This document shows positions 33,722-43,777 of a stretch of 64,000 bases of DNA, piece by piece. Position 1 is the first letter of the stretch. Every line of letters begins with the position of its first letter. Position numbers and translations under genes: made by a program. The stretch comes from Xylona heveae TC161 (lineage: Eukaryota > Ascomycota > Xylonomycetes > Xylonales > Xylonaceae), in assembly GCF_001619985.1 (NCBI RefSeq), contig NW_017264197.1:186001-250000 (forward strand), in the 5' to 3' direction. The notes beneath the pieces were generated by a model. It was given only the letters and a program-made list of their open reading frames with translations, was not told where the DNA came from and made no database searches.

Positions 33722-34439
33722 TACTGGTACCAGATGGGCCGGTTGCCTTTTTCCAAGGTGACCCCACGGTCAACCTCGCGGTCAGAAAGGGGAATCACAA
33801 CCTAAACGACGGACGAAACCGTTGCAATCCATGGGCGATGTCGGAGTCCGTAGCCCTGACAAACGACGGTCGGGGCTTATTCCGAGACGACCAGGAGACC
33901 TGCGCCGTTTCGAACGATTGAAGATTCAATCTATTCGAGCGACGAGCAAAAAGGTGAGTCGGTGTGGGGTGAAGGGAAAAGGCCAAATTCCAGAGGTGAG
34001 GTGCATAGAGGAAGTTGGGAGAGGGACGAAGAGTGACGACCCGCGGAATCTTGAACTTTTTAGGGAAAGCGTCAGTGACTGGTGTCTTTTCAGGGTCCAT
34101 GATATCAAATGAATTTCAATTCAACCAACCATGCAATGACAACCATGAAATTAATCCACTTCTGATTCATTGCAGTTGAACAAGAAATGGTTTCTTGACG
34201 ACACTCGGCTCACAAATCAAAACAGTTTTCTCCCCTACAGCGTGACTTTGACATTTTCTCTGTTACTATCATATCGCTTTTTACCCTTACATCATAGCTC
34301 ACACTGCTACACAATCAATCACTTAAACATCTTGTGAGGACAAGACGAAGATCTCGAAAGGGCCAGCAAATTCAAGAGTATCAGGATTGGACTATTGATT
34401 GGTACAAAAGTAAATACAAATCTCGACGGCATCTTCAAG
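33722..34439. promoter_or_regulatory. Divergent promoter region, Est1-type and ZNF511-like genes
   Basis: About 720 bases between two divergent start codons. Open frames on both strands at 33795-34112 overlap each other completely and show no family resemblance, so I treat them as leader sequence. The right half is AT-rich. Confidence 0.5.
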
Positions 34440-35472
34440 ATGGCCAAGCGCTCACGTGAAGACTCTTGGTCATCTTCATCAGACATTGAATCCGCCGTCA
34501 CAACACCAAGTGCAATTGGATCTGGTGCTTCAGAAGGTGGACCAGCCAAATATACGCTACTTGATAACGGGAACGATTCTCGGGAGGAAAAGGTAGTGAT
34601 GCGATGCTCTCTGCCGCCGCATCGTGAGGCGCTACCATTCGTGTCATATGAAGAATTTGAGATTCATTATGCCAAATTCCACGCCAATCGGTGTGTCGAA
34701 TGCAGAAAGAATTTTCCTTCGGAACATTTTCTAGGTCTTCATATTTCTGAGAACCATGATCCTTTAAATGAAGCAAGAAAAGCAAGAGGCGAAAAGACGG
34801 TAAGTCCAACCTACCACGTGACTTTTGGCATTATGGAACGCACTCTGACCAGTCTTTCATATAGTATGGCTGCTTTGTTGTGGATTGTGATAGAAAATGT
34901 TCAAGTCTCCAGAAGCGTCGACTTCATCTAATTGATAAGCACATGTTTCCAAAAGTATGGTGGAGCCAACACTCCCGTCTGAAACGCTTGCCGGCTAACT
35001 CCTCGATTTGCAGAATTATGACTTTCGGGTCATAGATACTGGCATTGACAAACGTAGCTCACTATTACGCTCTGATCGTAGCAACAACCATCGACCACGT
35101 GGCTCTGCCGCTGATCGTGCTGCAAGGCAGACTCAGAGCAATGGCAGCATTTCACAAAAGCCGGCTGTAGAGCAAAGCGGCTCAACGCTTCAGTCAGATC
35201 CCTCCATGGAAATTGATAGTCAGAGTCGCGAAACTTTATCAGATCTGAACGCTTCACTTTCGCCAGAGGCTTCTTATCCACCGCGGAACGAAGAGAGCAC
35301 TGAGGCTTCGTTAAAGTCCAAAACGTCACCTTTTAAAAATCCCGTGCCAACAAAACAACCTGTCGACAACGAAATGACGGACTTGACAAAGTCTATGTCA
35401 GCACTTAAATTCATTCCGCCGAGCGTAAGGTTCGGAAGAGGACGAGGTCGGTCCGGATTTAGCAGGTCTTAA
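34440..35472 (+). CDS. ZNF511-like C2H2 zinc finger protein
   Basis: Three exons, 302 residues: 34440-34799, 34865-34954, 35014-35472. The C2H2 fingers are MRCSLPPHREALPF..H-type (degenerate first), CVECRKNFPSEHFLGLHISENH, and CFVVDCDRKCSSLQKRRLHLIDKHMFPK, followed by YDFRVIDTGID. Order and wording match the ZNF511 family of eukaryotes, in which the third finger is followed by a phenylalanine-containing linker. Its function is poorly known. The N-terminus is Ser-rich. The tail is Ser/Thr-rich and ends in RFGRGRGRSGFSRS, an RG-rich stretch of the kind often bound by RNA or methylated on arginine. Both introns keep phase 0. The family call is good; RNA binding is inference. Confidence 0.85.
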
Positions 35473-36177
35473 TCTGCGGCATGTTATCTTTCGGCTTGAT
35501 CTTTGGCGTTTTATCGATGACGGACTTTGACGATACCAGTAGATGCGGGATCATCCACTCTCCTTCTTGTGGCTGGCCATTACCTTGAATGCATGTTTTC
35601 ATGTCTATGGGGCCTAATGACCTATAGCGTTTATAATTTCTCTGACACGGAACTTGGTTATGTATATACACTTCCCATCAAATTTGGGACACTGTGACCC
35701 TTTGATACCGCATAAATCACAGAAATATGAAAATCATGTACAGCTAATTCTCACGCGGTTATAAGAGGAAAAAAAGATATACCCTCGAATCTAATATAAT
35801 TTGGAAACTACCCAAATACTGAATGATCAATAGTTCCAATCGAGCTTCAACACTTGGCCCTCTATACTTTGCACACAAGCATCTCATGCAGCTTCAAGAA
35901 AGACCAAGCGTGGCAACATGACAAATCCAAGCCCGGCGCTCTGCCCTGCTACATACACTGCGTATAACTGTCGTGCTGGAAAGAAAAGTATCCCACCCCC
36001 TCATTTGGTGCTTCTTTGAGCGTTTCGACCGTCTGTTCTTCGATGAGTCGAGGGTACTAAAAGTAATAACAAGCCAGGTAAGGAACAACATGGTACATAG
36101 GCAAAGCAGCAAAGCAAACCCAAATAGTATGTTTAGAAGGAAGACATCATTGGAGCAAGTCCGGTGGTTGATAGTTG

Positions 36178-36650
36178 CTACGAAACAACAACATTCGAAA
36201 TTTCAAGGGTAGAAACGGTAGAAGCGTATTGAGCCTTCATCTTCCAAAAAGGAGCGCCCAATACTGCTTTTTTCTGAGACTTTGGCTGCTTCAGAGTCGA
36301 GTGCTCCTCTTTTGCCCTGCCTTGGGCCCCCTTCGGCAAGTCTTTCTGGAGCTTCTTCACCACTTCAACAAGAAAGTTTGCCAAGCAAACGTTATAACGA
36401 ATTGCTTGGCTTACTTTGTACATCTCTCCATTTTGAACAAGCCCCTCTATCTTCTTCTCAAGCTTTTCTCTTTCCTGAGTTCTCTCTTCTTTCTGCTTAG
36501 AGAGCTCGGACTTCAAAGCAGCATTCTGTATTTGCAGAGGAGCAGATTTTGACTCTAATACACTTTGGTTTTGTTGATACGTTTGCTGTGTTTGTTGCTT
36601 TTTTTCGAATGCAAGTCTTAGTTCCTCCAACCCATTGTCTTTTGAGTCAC
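36178..36650 (-). pseudogene. Coiled-coil open frame lacking a start, probable gene remnant
   Basis: The frame translates to a strongly charged heptad-like stretch (LEELRLAFEKKQQTQQ, SELSKQKEERTQEREKLEKKIEGL) followed by a Lys-rich end. No in-frame ATG lies before the coiled coil, and a stop codon lies about a dozen codons upstream. It could be the last exon of a gene whose earlier exons lie to the right, or a relic. I recognise no family. Confidence 0.4.
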
Positions 36651-36984
36651 CGGTTCAGCTCTCCAAAGCCATGGTGCATCGGATCAACTAACGAAGCAGC
36701 ACAACGGTCTTCTCGATGAATAGGAAACACAAACTGAGAAAGATTCTCACAGAGAGGGCCGAGAATGCGAAGCCACTCAGTAACGATTTCTCCCAACAAT
36801 CTCTCACTCAGCCTGAGATAGTCATAAGCTCATAACCCATCCAGCCAACCGCATCAGATGCCGGCATTCCCAAATACCTTGATATGATATTACGTCCCCA
36901 CACGCCGACAGCCACAGCTTCATCGTTTCAAATCGTTGCTTACCTGAAAGTCAGGAATGTCAAGGGTATTGTTTCGATTCTTCA

Positions 36985-37345
36985 ACTGGTGGTGTACTGC
37001 CAGCCAGACTGAAATGGGTCCATAACTGCAGAGTAATCCTCCTGGTCCCAAACATGGACGATGCAGGATTTTCGAAATTCTTCGCAACTCTTCAAGGCTC
37101 TTATCCGGTTCAATCTCCCCGTCTTTCCTCTTCCCTCGCCTCGTGCAAGCCAAATTTGATGGGTAAACGGATCCAAAATGTTCGTTGTTCTCTGTTCTAT
37201 AGTTCTTCTCAGATATTGCATGAGACACTGCCTGCGGGCTTGAGCTTTAAACTGCTAATCAACCAGTCCTTCAGCCTCCCATTTCCACCGGAGCCATGCC
37301 CACATGTCCAGCACTTCCTGTTCCATGCACTTCAGACCATTGGCA
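36985..37345 (-). pseudogene. Interrupted open frame, unrecognised protein relic
   Basis: One frame reads with protein-like composition across this stretch, Trp-rich (CMEQEVLDMWAWLRWKWEAEG at its start and CEEFRKSCIVHVWDQEDY near its end), but is broken by a stop codon in between. The balance of Trp, Cys and charged residues is unlike chance translation. It may be part of the same lost gene as the coiled-coil frame just downstream on this strand. Confidence 0.4.
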
Positions 37346-37639
37346 ACCTTTTTTAGCGACCTAGGATCAGTTCCCATGTTGCTGGTGCTTCATACCATCC
37401 ATCGGGATGCCAATGATCCAGATTATGCTTTGAGATTAAAGATTAATCACTGAGGCATAGCTTGCTTTGCTCGCTTCTTAGCTTCTTCGAAGAATCGCAA
37501 CTCTTGCGGTTGTTTCGTGTTGTGTCAGCGTCATCAGTATCTGGACCTGTTTTTATGGTTTCCCTTGTCAATTAGGGTTATAGATATATATATATCAGCG
37601 CTTTAGAACGTCTTCCGAAACTAGTGCAATGCCCTCGGG

Positions 37640-37757
37640 CAACTTTAATATACGCTATTGGAGCTGGAATTACCGCGGCTGCTGGCATGGCACCAGACTT
37701 GCCCTTCAATTGTTCCTCGTTGAGGGATTTAGAGATTGTACTCATTCCAATTACAAT
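37640..37757 (-). rRNA. 18S rRNA gene fragment (V4-adjacent core), decayed
   Basis: On the plus strand the sequence is the complement of the universally conserved 18S segment around the 530 loop: it contains the complement of CCAGCAGCCGCGGTAATTCC, then AGCTCCAATAGCGTATATTAAAGTTG-type sequence. Identity to eukaryotic 18S from memory is high over about 118 bases, with two small insertions and two or three substitutions. It is far too short to be functional and stands alone outside an rDNA array, so it is a displaced fragment. Confidence 0.88.
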
Positions 37758-38240
37758 CCTTTAGCCTGCGCAATGGAAGCGCTTTCTTTCGTTCCGTCAC
37801 CGTATGCCCGAGTCTGAAAGAATTATTCCAGGGCCTGCTTTCGCATTTCAACACCCGGACTTGGCTTTTACGAGTCCGAGCAATGCCATATTGGCCATGA
37901 AATCCATAAAAGCAAATGCAGGTGCGCCGCTGTCAATCAAAGCATAAGCAGTGACTACCTTAATGCTAGATTCCAGCTGGGTCCTTAAGCAATGCTATAT
38001 TGAATTTGTTGATAGGATTTTGTGTAACGGCGTCCCGTATTGAAGGAAAAAGCCCAGCACTTTCACGATCCAATTTCGAAATGCTCTATTTCTCAGTCTC
38101 GAGGATTCATTTTCAGTGAACCAACAACTCAGTATCTCGCAGGGACCAAACCCGACCACGGCCTATAGGCCTGATCGTACCGCTCCGCAGTAGCCGCGCG
38201 GGATGCGCGCTTTGTTATTATACACGGTATCGTTTTAAAG

Positions 38241-38622
38241 TCAGCGCAGCCACCACCAAGGGGACCGCCAGATCAACTCTGCCGCATTCATAGAATCCAA
38301 GCCACGTCGTGGAAGACTATCGGCCGTAAGGTCATCATATCGATTCCAGAATTCTTCTTCAACGATGTTCCCTATCGTGGGGTGCAAAGCTAGAGCTCCA
38401 GCAGCCTTGGAAAAATGGTTGAATTGCAGCATCGACAGCTGTATCTGGGTCCTTGTTTAGGTCGACTGGTTTCCTCTTCTTGATATATTGTCGATGCCTG
38501 TTGTTCCTAATCGGAAAATCGGACTTGCTAAGACGAGCACAGAATTCTTTACGGCATAACGCGTCCAACATGATATATTCGTTGAAGTCTGTGTAAAGTG
38601 AGAAAAAACCGAGAGAGATCAA
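38241..38622 (-). other. Overlapping unrecognised frames
   Basis: Two overlapping frames: 38241-38432 (ending WRSPWWWLR) and 38359-38622 (with KKRKPVDLNKDPDTAVDAA). Composition is protein-like but neither has a clear start, splice pairing or family. They may be remnants of one coding region now out of phase. Confidence 0.25.
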
Positions 38623-38691
38623 AATGAGGTTCGAGTAGTAACTGAGGCATTTCTGAGCGTGTCTCGTTAGGCAATATAGCTTGTTATTAGA

Positions 38692-39358
38692 TTATATTCC
38701 AACGCCGTCAGACGATGGTTGATCATCCTGTGTTAATTGTAACAGTTCCTGGGGCAGAGCCTTTCGCTGAGCGTCCATTAATACGGCGACGTCTTGATAC
38801 AGTCTGCCTGGCATGTCAAATACCAGCCGTTTCTCTTCCACGTAGCCACCTGGAACTGCTTTCGCCCTAAGGAAAGCAATGTTTTCATTCCCCGGTCGAT
38901 CAGTGAAGATAGCATATGGCACCTTTATGATAGATGGGTTTGTTTTGGGCCGCACGGGAGGTGCGATGGCCGCTTGAGGTATGTGTGTCTGCCCGGTTCT
39001 CTGTGTTCGGTTTTGACGGTGCGTGATTTTCGGGACTTCGCAACGCCAGGCGTATTGGCAATTGCCTTGGTCTTGCGGCGAGTCTTGGGTCCTTCACCGA
39101 ACACCCAGGCAGGTTTCTTATCGGGATTTTGCTGCCACGCTTGGTAGATCTCCCTCTAATCAAAGATTAGCTAGCCATCCAGCAGCGAAGATCTCTGCTG
39201 CAAAGAGCGTTCACGAAAAACCGCTTGCCGGTATCCTGTTAAGCCTGAAAAGAGAATCGGACTTCTCTCTCAGTGTGCTCCATTTCGGCCTCATCGTCGC
39301 TATCATTCTCTGGTGTGTTGTAGGCGATGACTTGGGACTCCTGTTTGAATGTAAGCAT
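38692..39358 (-). pseudogene. Possible decayed gene with acidic N-terminal exon
   Basis: On the minus strand an ATG at 39358 opens a 39-residue frame (MLTFKQESQVIAYNTPEND) that stops at 39239. Another protein-like segment follows at about 39155-38965 (EIYQAWQQNPDKKPAWVFGE, basic thereafter). A further one occupies 38936-38692 (KVPYAIFTDRPGNENIAFLRAK to DDQPSSDGVGI). The parts are in different phases and I could not find splice sites joining them all. A TATA-like element (GTCTATATAAAC on the minus strand, about 39605) lies upstream. It could be a real multi-exon gene of unknown family or a relic. Confidence 0.35.
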
Positions 39359-39636
39359 TGTTCTTGTTGAGTTCTGTTATAGTAAGAATGATTAAAAGCA
39401 CCCGAAATGTGGGGCTGGAATAACCTGTTCGAGGTGTCAAACCTGGGTGCCGAAGCTGGACGCAAATATAAAGGAAGGAGGACATGATTCAAGAACGTAC
39501 TGCGAAGCAATACAAGAAAGCAGAATGGGGAAATGGCGCTTCAGCTGGACTACTGCTTGAGAAATATAATGCGAACAGAGCCCGGAAAGGGGGAAGAGGC
39601 GGCGTTTATATAGACAAAAATTTGGCCTTGGTGAAT

Positions 39637-39660
39637 TAGGTTGATAGGTTTATCAACCTA
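39637..39660. repeat. Perfect 10-bp inverted repeat
   Basis: TAGGTTGATA and its exact reverse complement TATCAACCTA, separated by GGTT. It can form a hairpin or be a dimeric protein-binding site. It lies near the TATA-like element of the possible minus-strand gene at 38692-39358. Confidence 0.8.
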
Positions 39661-40184
39661 CAGTGATGGCTGGAGTAGAGCACGGCCGCCTAGTCATCGA
39701 GCCATAGTGAATCTCATGCAAGTAAAACCTTTCTGTGAAGGATCATCGTGACAGCTTCGACTAAAGAGCTATGACTTCACAAGAGCCGTGGTTTTGGACA
39801 TGCAGTGTTGAAACTGATGTGCGTTTGCAGGAAAACACCATGGCAAAGACTGAGGAGTAATATTTAATATGGCTCAGAGACGTGTATTTGAAAAGTGTCC
39901 GAAAAAAAAAAGCTACAAGATAAAAGATAAACAACAATATTAAGACAAAGTATTGAATCCGAAAAGAGCAACCCGTAACGCATTCGGTCATTGCAGACGG
40001 TAGATAATCCGAGATGACTTTCGTATAGCGGAAATATAGAGTCTTTGGTAGGCTCCGTCGAATGTTCGCCTCACTATCGAGGAATTGGATATCTCCGAAG
40101 AGGAACCTCGACTCCAATACGGCGGCATGGAGGAAAATTCCTGACAGATCAAGACATTTTCCCGGTGCTTCATTGATGTGATCA

Positions 40185-40850
40185 TTAATCCCAGATATTC
40201 GGCCTTTGTGCGTGCGGTTTGTGACCATGGTCCACGTCATGTTTACCTTTATGGCAGCCTTCTGAGTATATCCCTTCCCCGTCGCAGCACGACCAAGTAT
40301 ATCCTTCTGGATATGCCTCTTTGCAGAAGTCCGAATCTATATCGCCGTGAATATTTTCATCGTGATCTGCAAAAAAATCATCGTAGTCGGGCTCCAGCTC
40401 GCCTATCGTTTGTATTTAGCCACCATATGTCTGATAAAGGAAGCTATTGAACCGTAAAAGGGAATAAAACTTACCATCATGGAAGATACAATCTCCACGA
40501 CGGTTATCGGCTACGTCGAACTCCTCTTTGCAGTTTGTACAAAATGCGTACCGAAGACGCTGTCGTTTGTTAGAGGATCCATTGGCCGAGGTATCTTTGC
40601 TGTTCAAGTCTTCATGATCCGTGGCTTTCCGTTTTGAACCTCTATTTTTTGTGGTGCGAGGGGTGGAGCTGTCGCTGTCGCTGTCGGAACCCTCAGTGCC
40701 CGAGCTGCCAATATCAGATTCGGAAACTAGGAGTTGCTGCTCGACAAAAGTTCTAGCTTGTGGAACCGCCTTACAGAGATCCTGTAGGACAATTTGAAGT
40801 CGCTCGAGCTCAGCGAGATTGATGGCTTCATGCAGCTTTTCAGGAGCCAT
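40185..40850 (-). CDS. Acidic Cys/His-rich zinc-binding protein of a fungal family
   Basis: Two exons, 40850-40475 and 40402-40185, 197 residues; the start MAPEKLHEAINLAEL is preferred over an upstream in-frame ATG at 40901. The N-terminus is helical, the middle Ser/Asp-rich, then a nuclear-signal-like SNKRQRLRY. The C-terminal module carries CTNCKEEF, GDCIFHDG, a WSCCDGEG pair, GC and a His-rich end (HDVDHGHKPH). Proteins with the pattern CxxC...C(x)FH...WxCC...GC recur in filamentous ascomycetes and are annotated as C2H2-type or uncharacterised; their role is unknown. The exon 2 frame was fixed by keeping this pattern in phase (HDGELEPDYDDFF across the junction). The family call rests on memory of such proteins. 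Confidence 0.8.
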
Positions 40851-41046
40851 GATAAATGAAATGTATGAAAATTCTTTAAAAATTTGAGGGCTGTAGTACA
40901 ATCAGCGCATTGGATGCGAATAGACTGAGATCTCGCTGTTTATTTACTAGGACCCTGTGATGTCAGGGGGTCGCGTCTCGGTTGACGCGCTGTCGTTCCG
41001 CGTTTGTTTACAGCTGACATGACATTGCGACAACTTGCCCTTAAAT

Positions 41047-42641
41047 TCACGTTTTATCGAGATCTGAATACAGCCAAGGGTCCTCGCGAAGCTCTTTTGC
41101 AGTCTTCCTCTCTTCTGGCAACCATCGCAACATTTTCCTCACAAAGTTGAGAAAAAGCTCTTTTTCTTTTCCTGTCAAACACGTGACGCAGTCGTCGAGT
41201 CTGACGTCCTTGGGAATGATTTGGGTGTGGGTGAAATGGCCTAGGGTAAAACACCTGAGCTCTACATCTATACCAGGATGTTGATGGAGATTTGAAACAT
41301 ACCTTTTGAGTCGAAGAAAGGTCCGCCATAGTATTCACGAGCTGTATCGTACCAAGTACCGTCTGGGCCGGGAAATGATCGGTCCCAGGGCACGTCGCAC
41401 CACTGTTTCTCCTGCTCAATGAGCTTCTGTGGCGGCGGTCCAAACAGTGCAATCATCTCGGCAAGATGAGCCTGAGCAGTATACACGCCTTTTTGCGACT
41501 CGAGGTGACGGAAGAGCTGCCTATTTTCTAGTAACTCAAAAAGCTGCAAGCGCATATCTCAGTTGTCATTCCTATATGTACCAGAATCACGCAAAATACT
41601 GACCAAGACGCCCAGATTCCAGATGTCAGCGCTATATGACCAAGGGGCCCCAAGTAAGACCTCGGGAGCGTGGTAGAGAGGCGGCTGTATCGGATGACGA
41701 AGGGGCCTTTTCCCATCTACATGGTGTGCCAGACCAAAATCAGCAATTCGTGGCAGCACCCAGTATGATCGTAGGTCACCAAAATTATTGTGCGAGAGGT
41801 ATATGGTTCGGTCGCCAATTGTTTTACGAGGCATGGGATGCTCATCCTGAGCCTTCACATACTCCTCAACCACATTTACATCTTCGAACGACATCAAGAT
41901 GTTGTCTGTTTTGAGATCTAAAAGACAGTCAGTGTTGAGTGATTAAAGCGTCTGAGAGTTCTTGGAGAGCGGAACCAGTATGGACGATCTGACAATGGGA
42001 ATGGAGATATTCCAACCCTTGCAATATGAACTCCGCGTATACTTTCAACAGCGAAGGTGGAATGCAACCACCCGGGAGACGGTATTTAAATTGACTCAAA
42101 GGTTCCCGCATAGCATCGAAAACCAGGCATAGGTGCTCGGTTCCGGTAGGGCTGGTAGCCATGAAATGATCAAAAGCGGCCCTGACAAATAGAGAACCGG
42201 CAAAATAAGTGTCTTTTGTAAGATATTTGTTCATGTTGAGTTCGTGCAAAGCAACGTCCTCAAAGTCAGGATCAGCGGTGGTAAGCTTCAGCGTCACGTA
42301 TGGGAAAGGCATTCTTCAATAATATTAGACGTAAATCTTGACCTGAACATGAGTGATCCTTACTCTTCTGGACCATCCAACTCCTGCGCCAACCATACGG
42401 TAGAAGTTCTGCCCCACCCAATTTTTGTTAGGATTTTATATCGAGAATTGAGGACTTGCCCCGGAGTTGCAGGATAGTATAACTCAGGTCGATACCCGGG
42501 CACACGCTCCTCTTCGACTAATTCATCGGCAGGTAGAATCCTTGGTGGCTGAGAAGAGCCCATCATTCGGCTTGATATGAAATATGACAAACGCGGGCGA
42601 AGTGGCAGAGCACATCGACGAAGTAATTGGCGCACAATCAT
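41047..42641 (-). CDS. SRPK-like serine/threonine protein kinase
   Basis: Five exons, 454 residues: 42641-42364, 42313-41976, 41917-41604, 41543-41303, 41240-41047. Kinase features: glycine loop IGWGRTSTVWLA, lysine in VTLKL, hinge LCLVFDAM, catalytic IVHTDLKTDNIL (HTD in place of HRD, typical of SRPK relatives), ADFGLAHHV, PEVLLGAPWSYSADIWNLG, and the C-lobe FGPPPQKLI and RKMLRWLPEERKTAKEL. The long SRPK spacer insert is short here, as in the expanded fungal SRPK-like group. The first 35 residues (MIVRQLLRRCALPLRPRL) have many Arg and no acidic residue, like a mitochondrial presequence; a second start at Met26/27 would remove it. A 29-codon upstream frame overlaps the start. Substrates are unknown; SR-protein phosphorylation is not implied by sequence alone. 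Confidence 0.9.
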
Positions 42642-42727
42642 ATTGTCGATTGATCTTTAAACACATCTTGAGGAAGCAGACTGATGTGTTGAAAAGCCGT
42701 TTTGGTGGGTCTAGGTCCAAACGCCAT
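42638..42727 (-). promoter_or_regulatory. Upstream open reading frame overlapping kinase start (ATGA)
   Basis: A 29-codon frame beginning MAFGPRPTKTAF ends in a TGA that shares bases with the ATG of the kinase (ATGA overlap). If in the transcript, it would sit directly against the main frame and could control translation by reinitiation. No conservation can be judged here. Confidence 0.5.
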
Positions 42728-43777
42728 ATCGGGCTGGTTGAGAATCATGTCTTCGCTACGTTTCTAAGTTGCTGCTATTGCATCGTCTATATGAACAAAT
42801 TCTAGTCGACCAAGGGCTCCTTTATTTCCACATTCGGCTAAATCTGACCCGCTCAAATGAAATCCTTATTTCGTGAGCCCTCTCCATCCTGATAATCACA
42901 TCGATTATCGTGTTTTGAGAACGGTATGATGAGGAGTACACAAGTAGGTTCCCGCGCGGCTAGTCCAGTCATCCTATAAGGTTGCCAAGTAACTAGCCGC
43001 GTCTTAGTGTTTTACGCCCTAGCTGCTTATTGTAGTGACGTTGGCTCCGCTAGAACAAGCTTGACGCTTATTTCCGGGTAGTTGCATTGCTGGGGTCAAA
43101 CCTAAACGGAGCACCCACGCAAGACGTTGTTACGGGATAAAGCAATTGTATTTGTTTTCAACCCTTTTCTGCTGCATTTCCATGCTTGATAAAGCTTGGT
43201 CTACAAAAACTTCTGCAGTTTATGCTTTATTCAAATGGTGTCAATAAAGTGCATTTTGTCTGCCATTAATCTGGCTGTTGAATAATTAAAGGTTACAATG
43301 CAGAAAATCATAAAACAATTCAAAAGAGTTGTAAATTTCAAAAAATTACTGCATCTGGTTAGAATATGGCATAAAATCACGTCTTTGGTAAGGAATTCTA
43401 TAAACGGCAAGATTGTTGGAGAGCAACAGATGAAAAATCAATGACGACCCTACATATCACGAGATATCACACCACAGCCCGCCGAATGGGGTATTCCAAA
43501 AACCAGTTGCAAAAGCTTAGCTTTTTTTGGATGGTTATAAAAGAATTGCATCTTGATTCTTGAAACAGGGTAATGGAAAGGGAAGGGGGCGGATTCAGAA
43601 TTCACCAACTCTCTTTCGAAAAACTTAGTAAACAAAATAACAATAAGAGGAAATACCAAATTCCATAAAATTAAAAGCCACAAAGGATACCGCTAACAAA
43701 TGATGCAAATGCCAGAACATACAAGTAGTATAAAGATGAAACCAGTCTATCGCCTTCAAATGCAATACACGATGACA
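42728..43777. other. Spacer between kinase promoter and BAR-gene 3' end
   Basis: About 1 kb. The left part is the promoter of the SRPK-like kinase. The right part (about 43140-43777) is AT-rich 3' sequence of the BAR-domain gene. No gene seen. Confidence 0.5.

Larger units (their letters stand above)
35473..40184. other. Gene-poor zone with degenerate frames and rDNA fragment
   Basis: Nearly 4.7 kb without an intact recognisable gene, unusual beside neighbours packed at one per 2-3 kb. It holds minus-strand frames listed separately (36178-36650, 36985-37345, 38241-38622, 38692-39358), the 18S fragment at 37640-37757, and a hairpin at 39637-39660. The remaining stretches, 35473-36177, 37758-38240 and 39661-40184, show nothing I can identify. 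Confidence 0.6.

Noticed and set aside
33483-33773. Unspliced reading of the first Est1 exons
   Set aside because: Direct translation gives a non-family N-terminus; splicing GTGAGT...AACAG and GTATGT...AACAG restores the conserved LTPQYRTACQS stretch.
33795-34112. Overlapping frames on both strands upstream of the Est1-type start
   Set aside because: The Est1-type gene starts cleanly at 33721 with MASPVDQAW after splicing; these frames look like untranslated leader.
38100-38240. GC-rich stretch near CGTACCGCTCCGCAGTAGCCGCG, considered as a tRNA or further rRNA piece
   Set aside because: No acceptor/T-arm pattern and no confident match to rRNA from memory.
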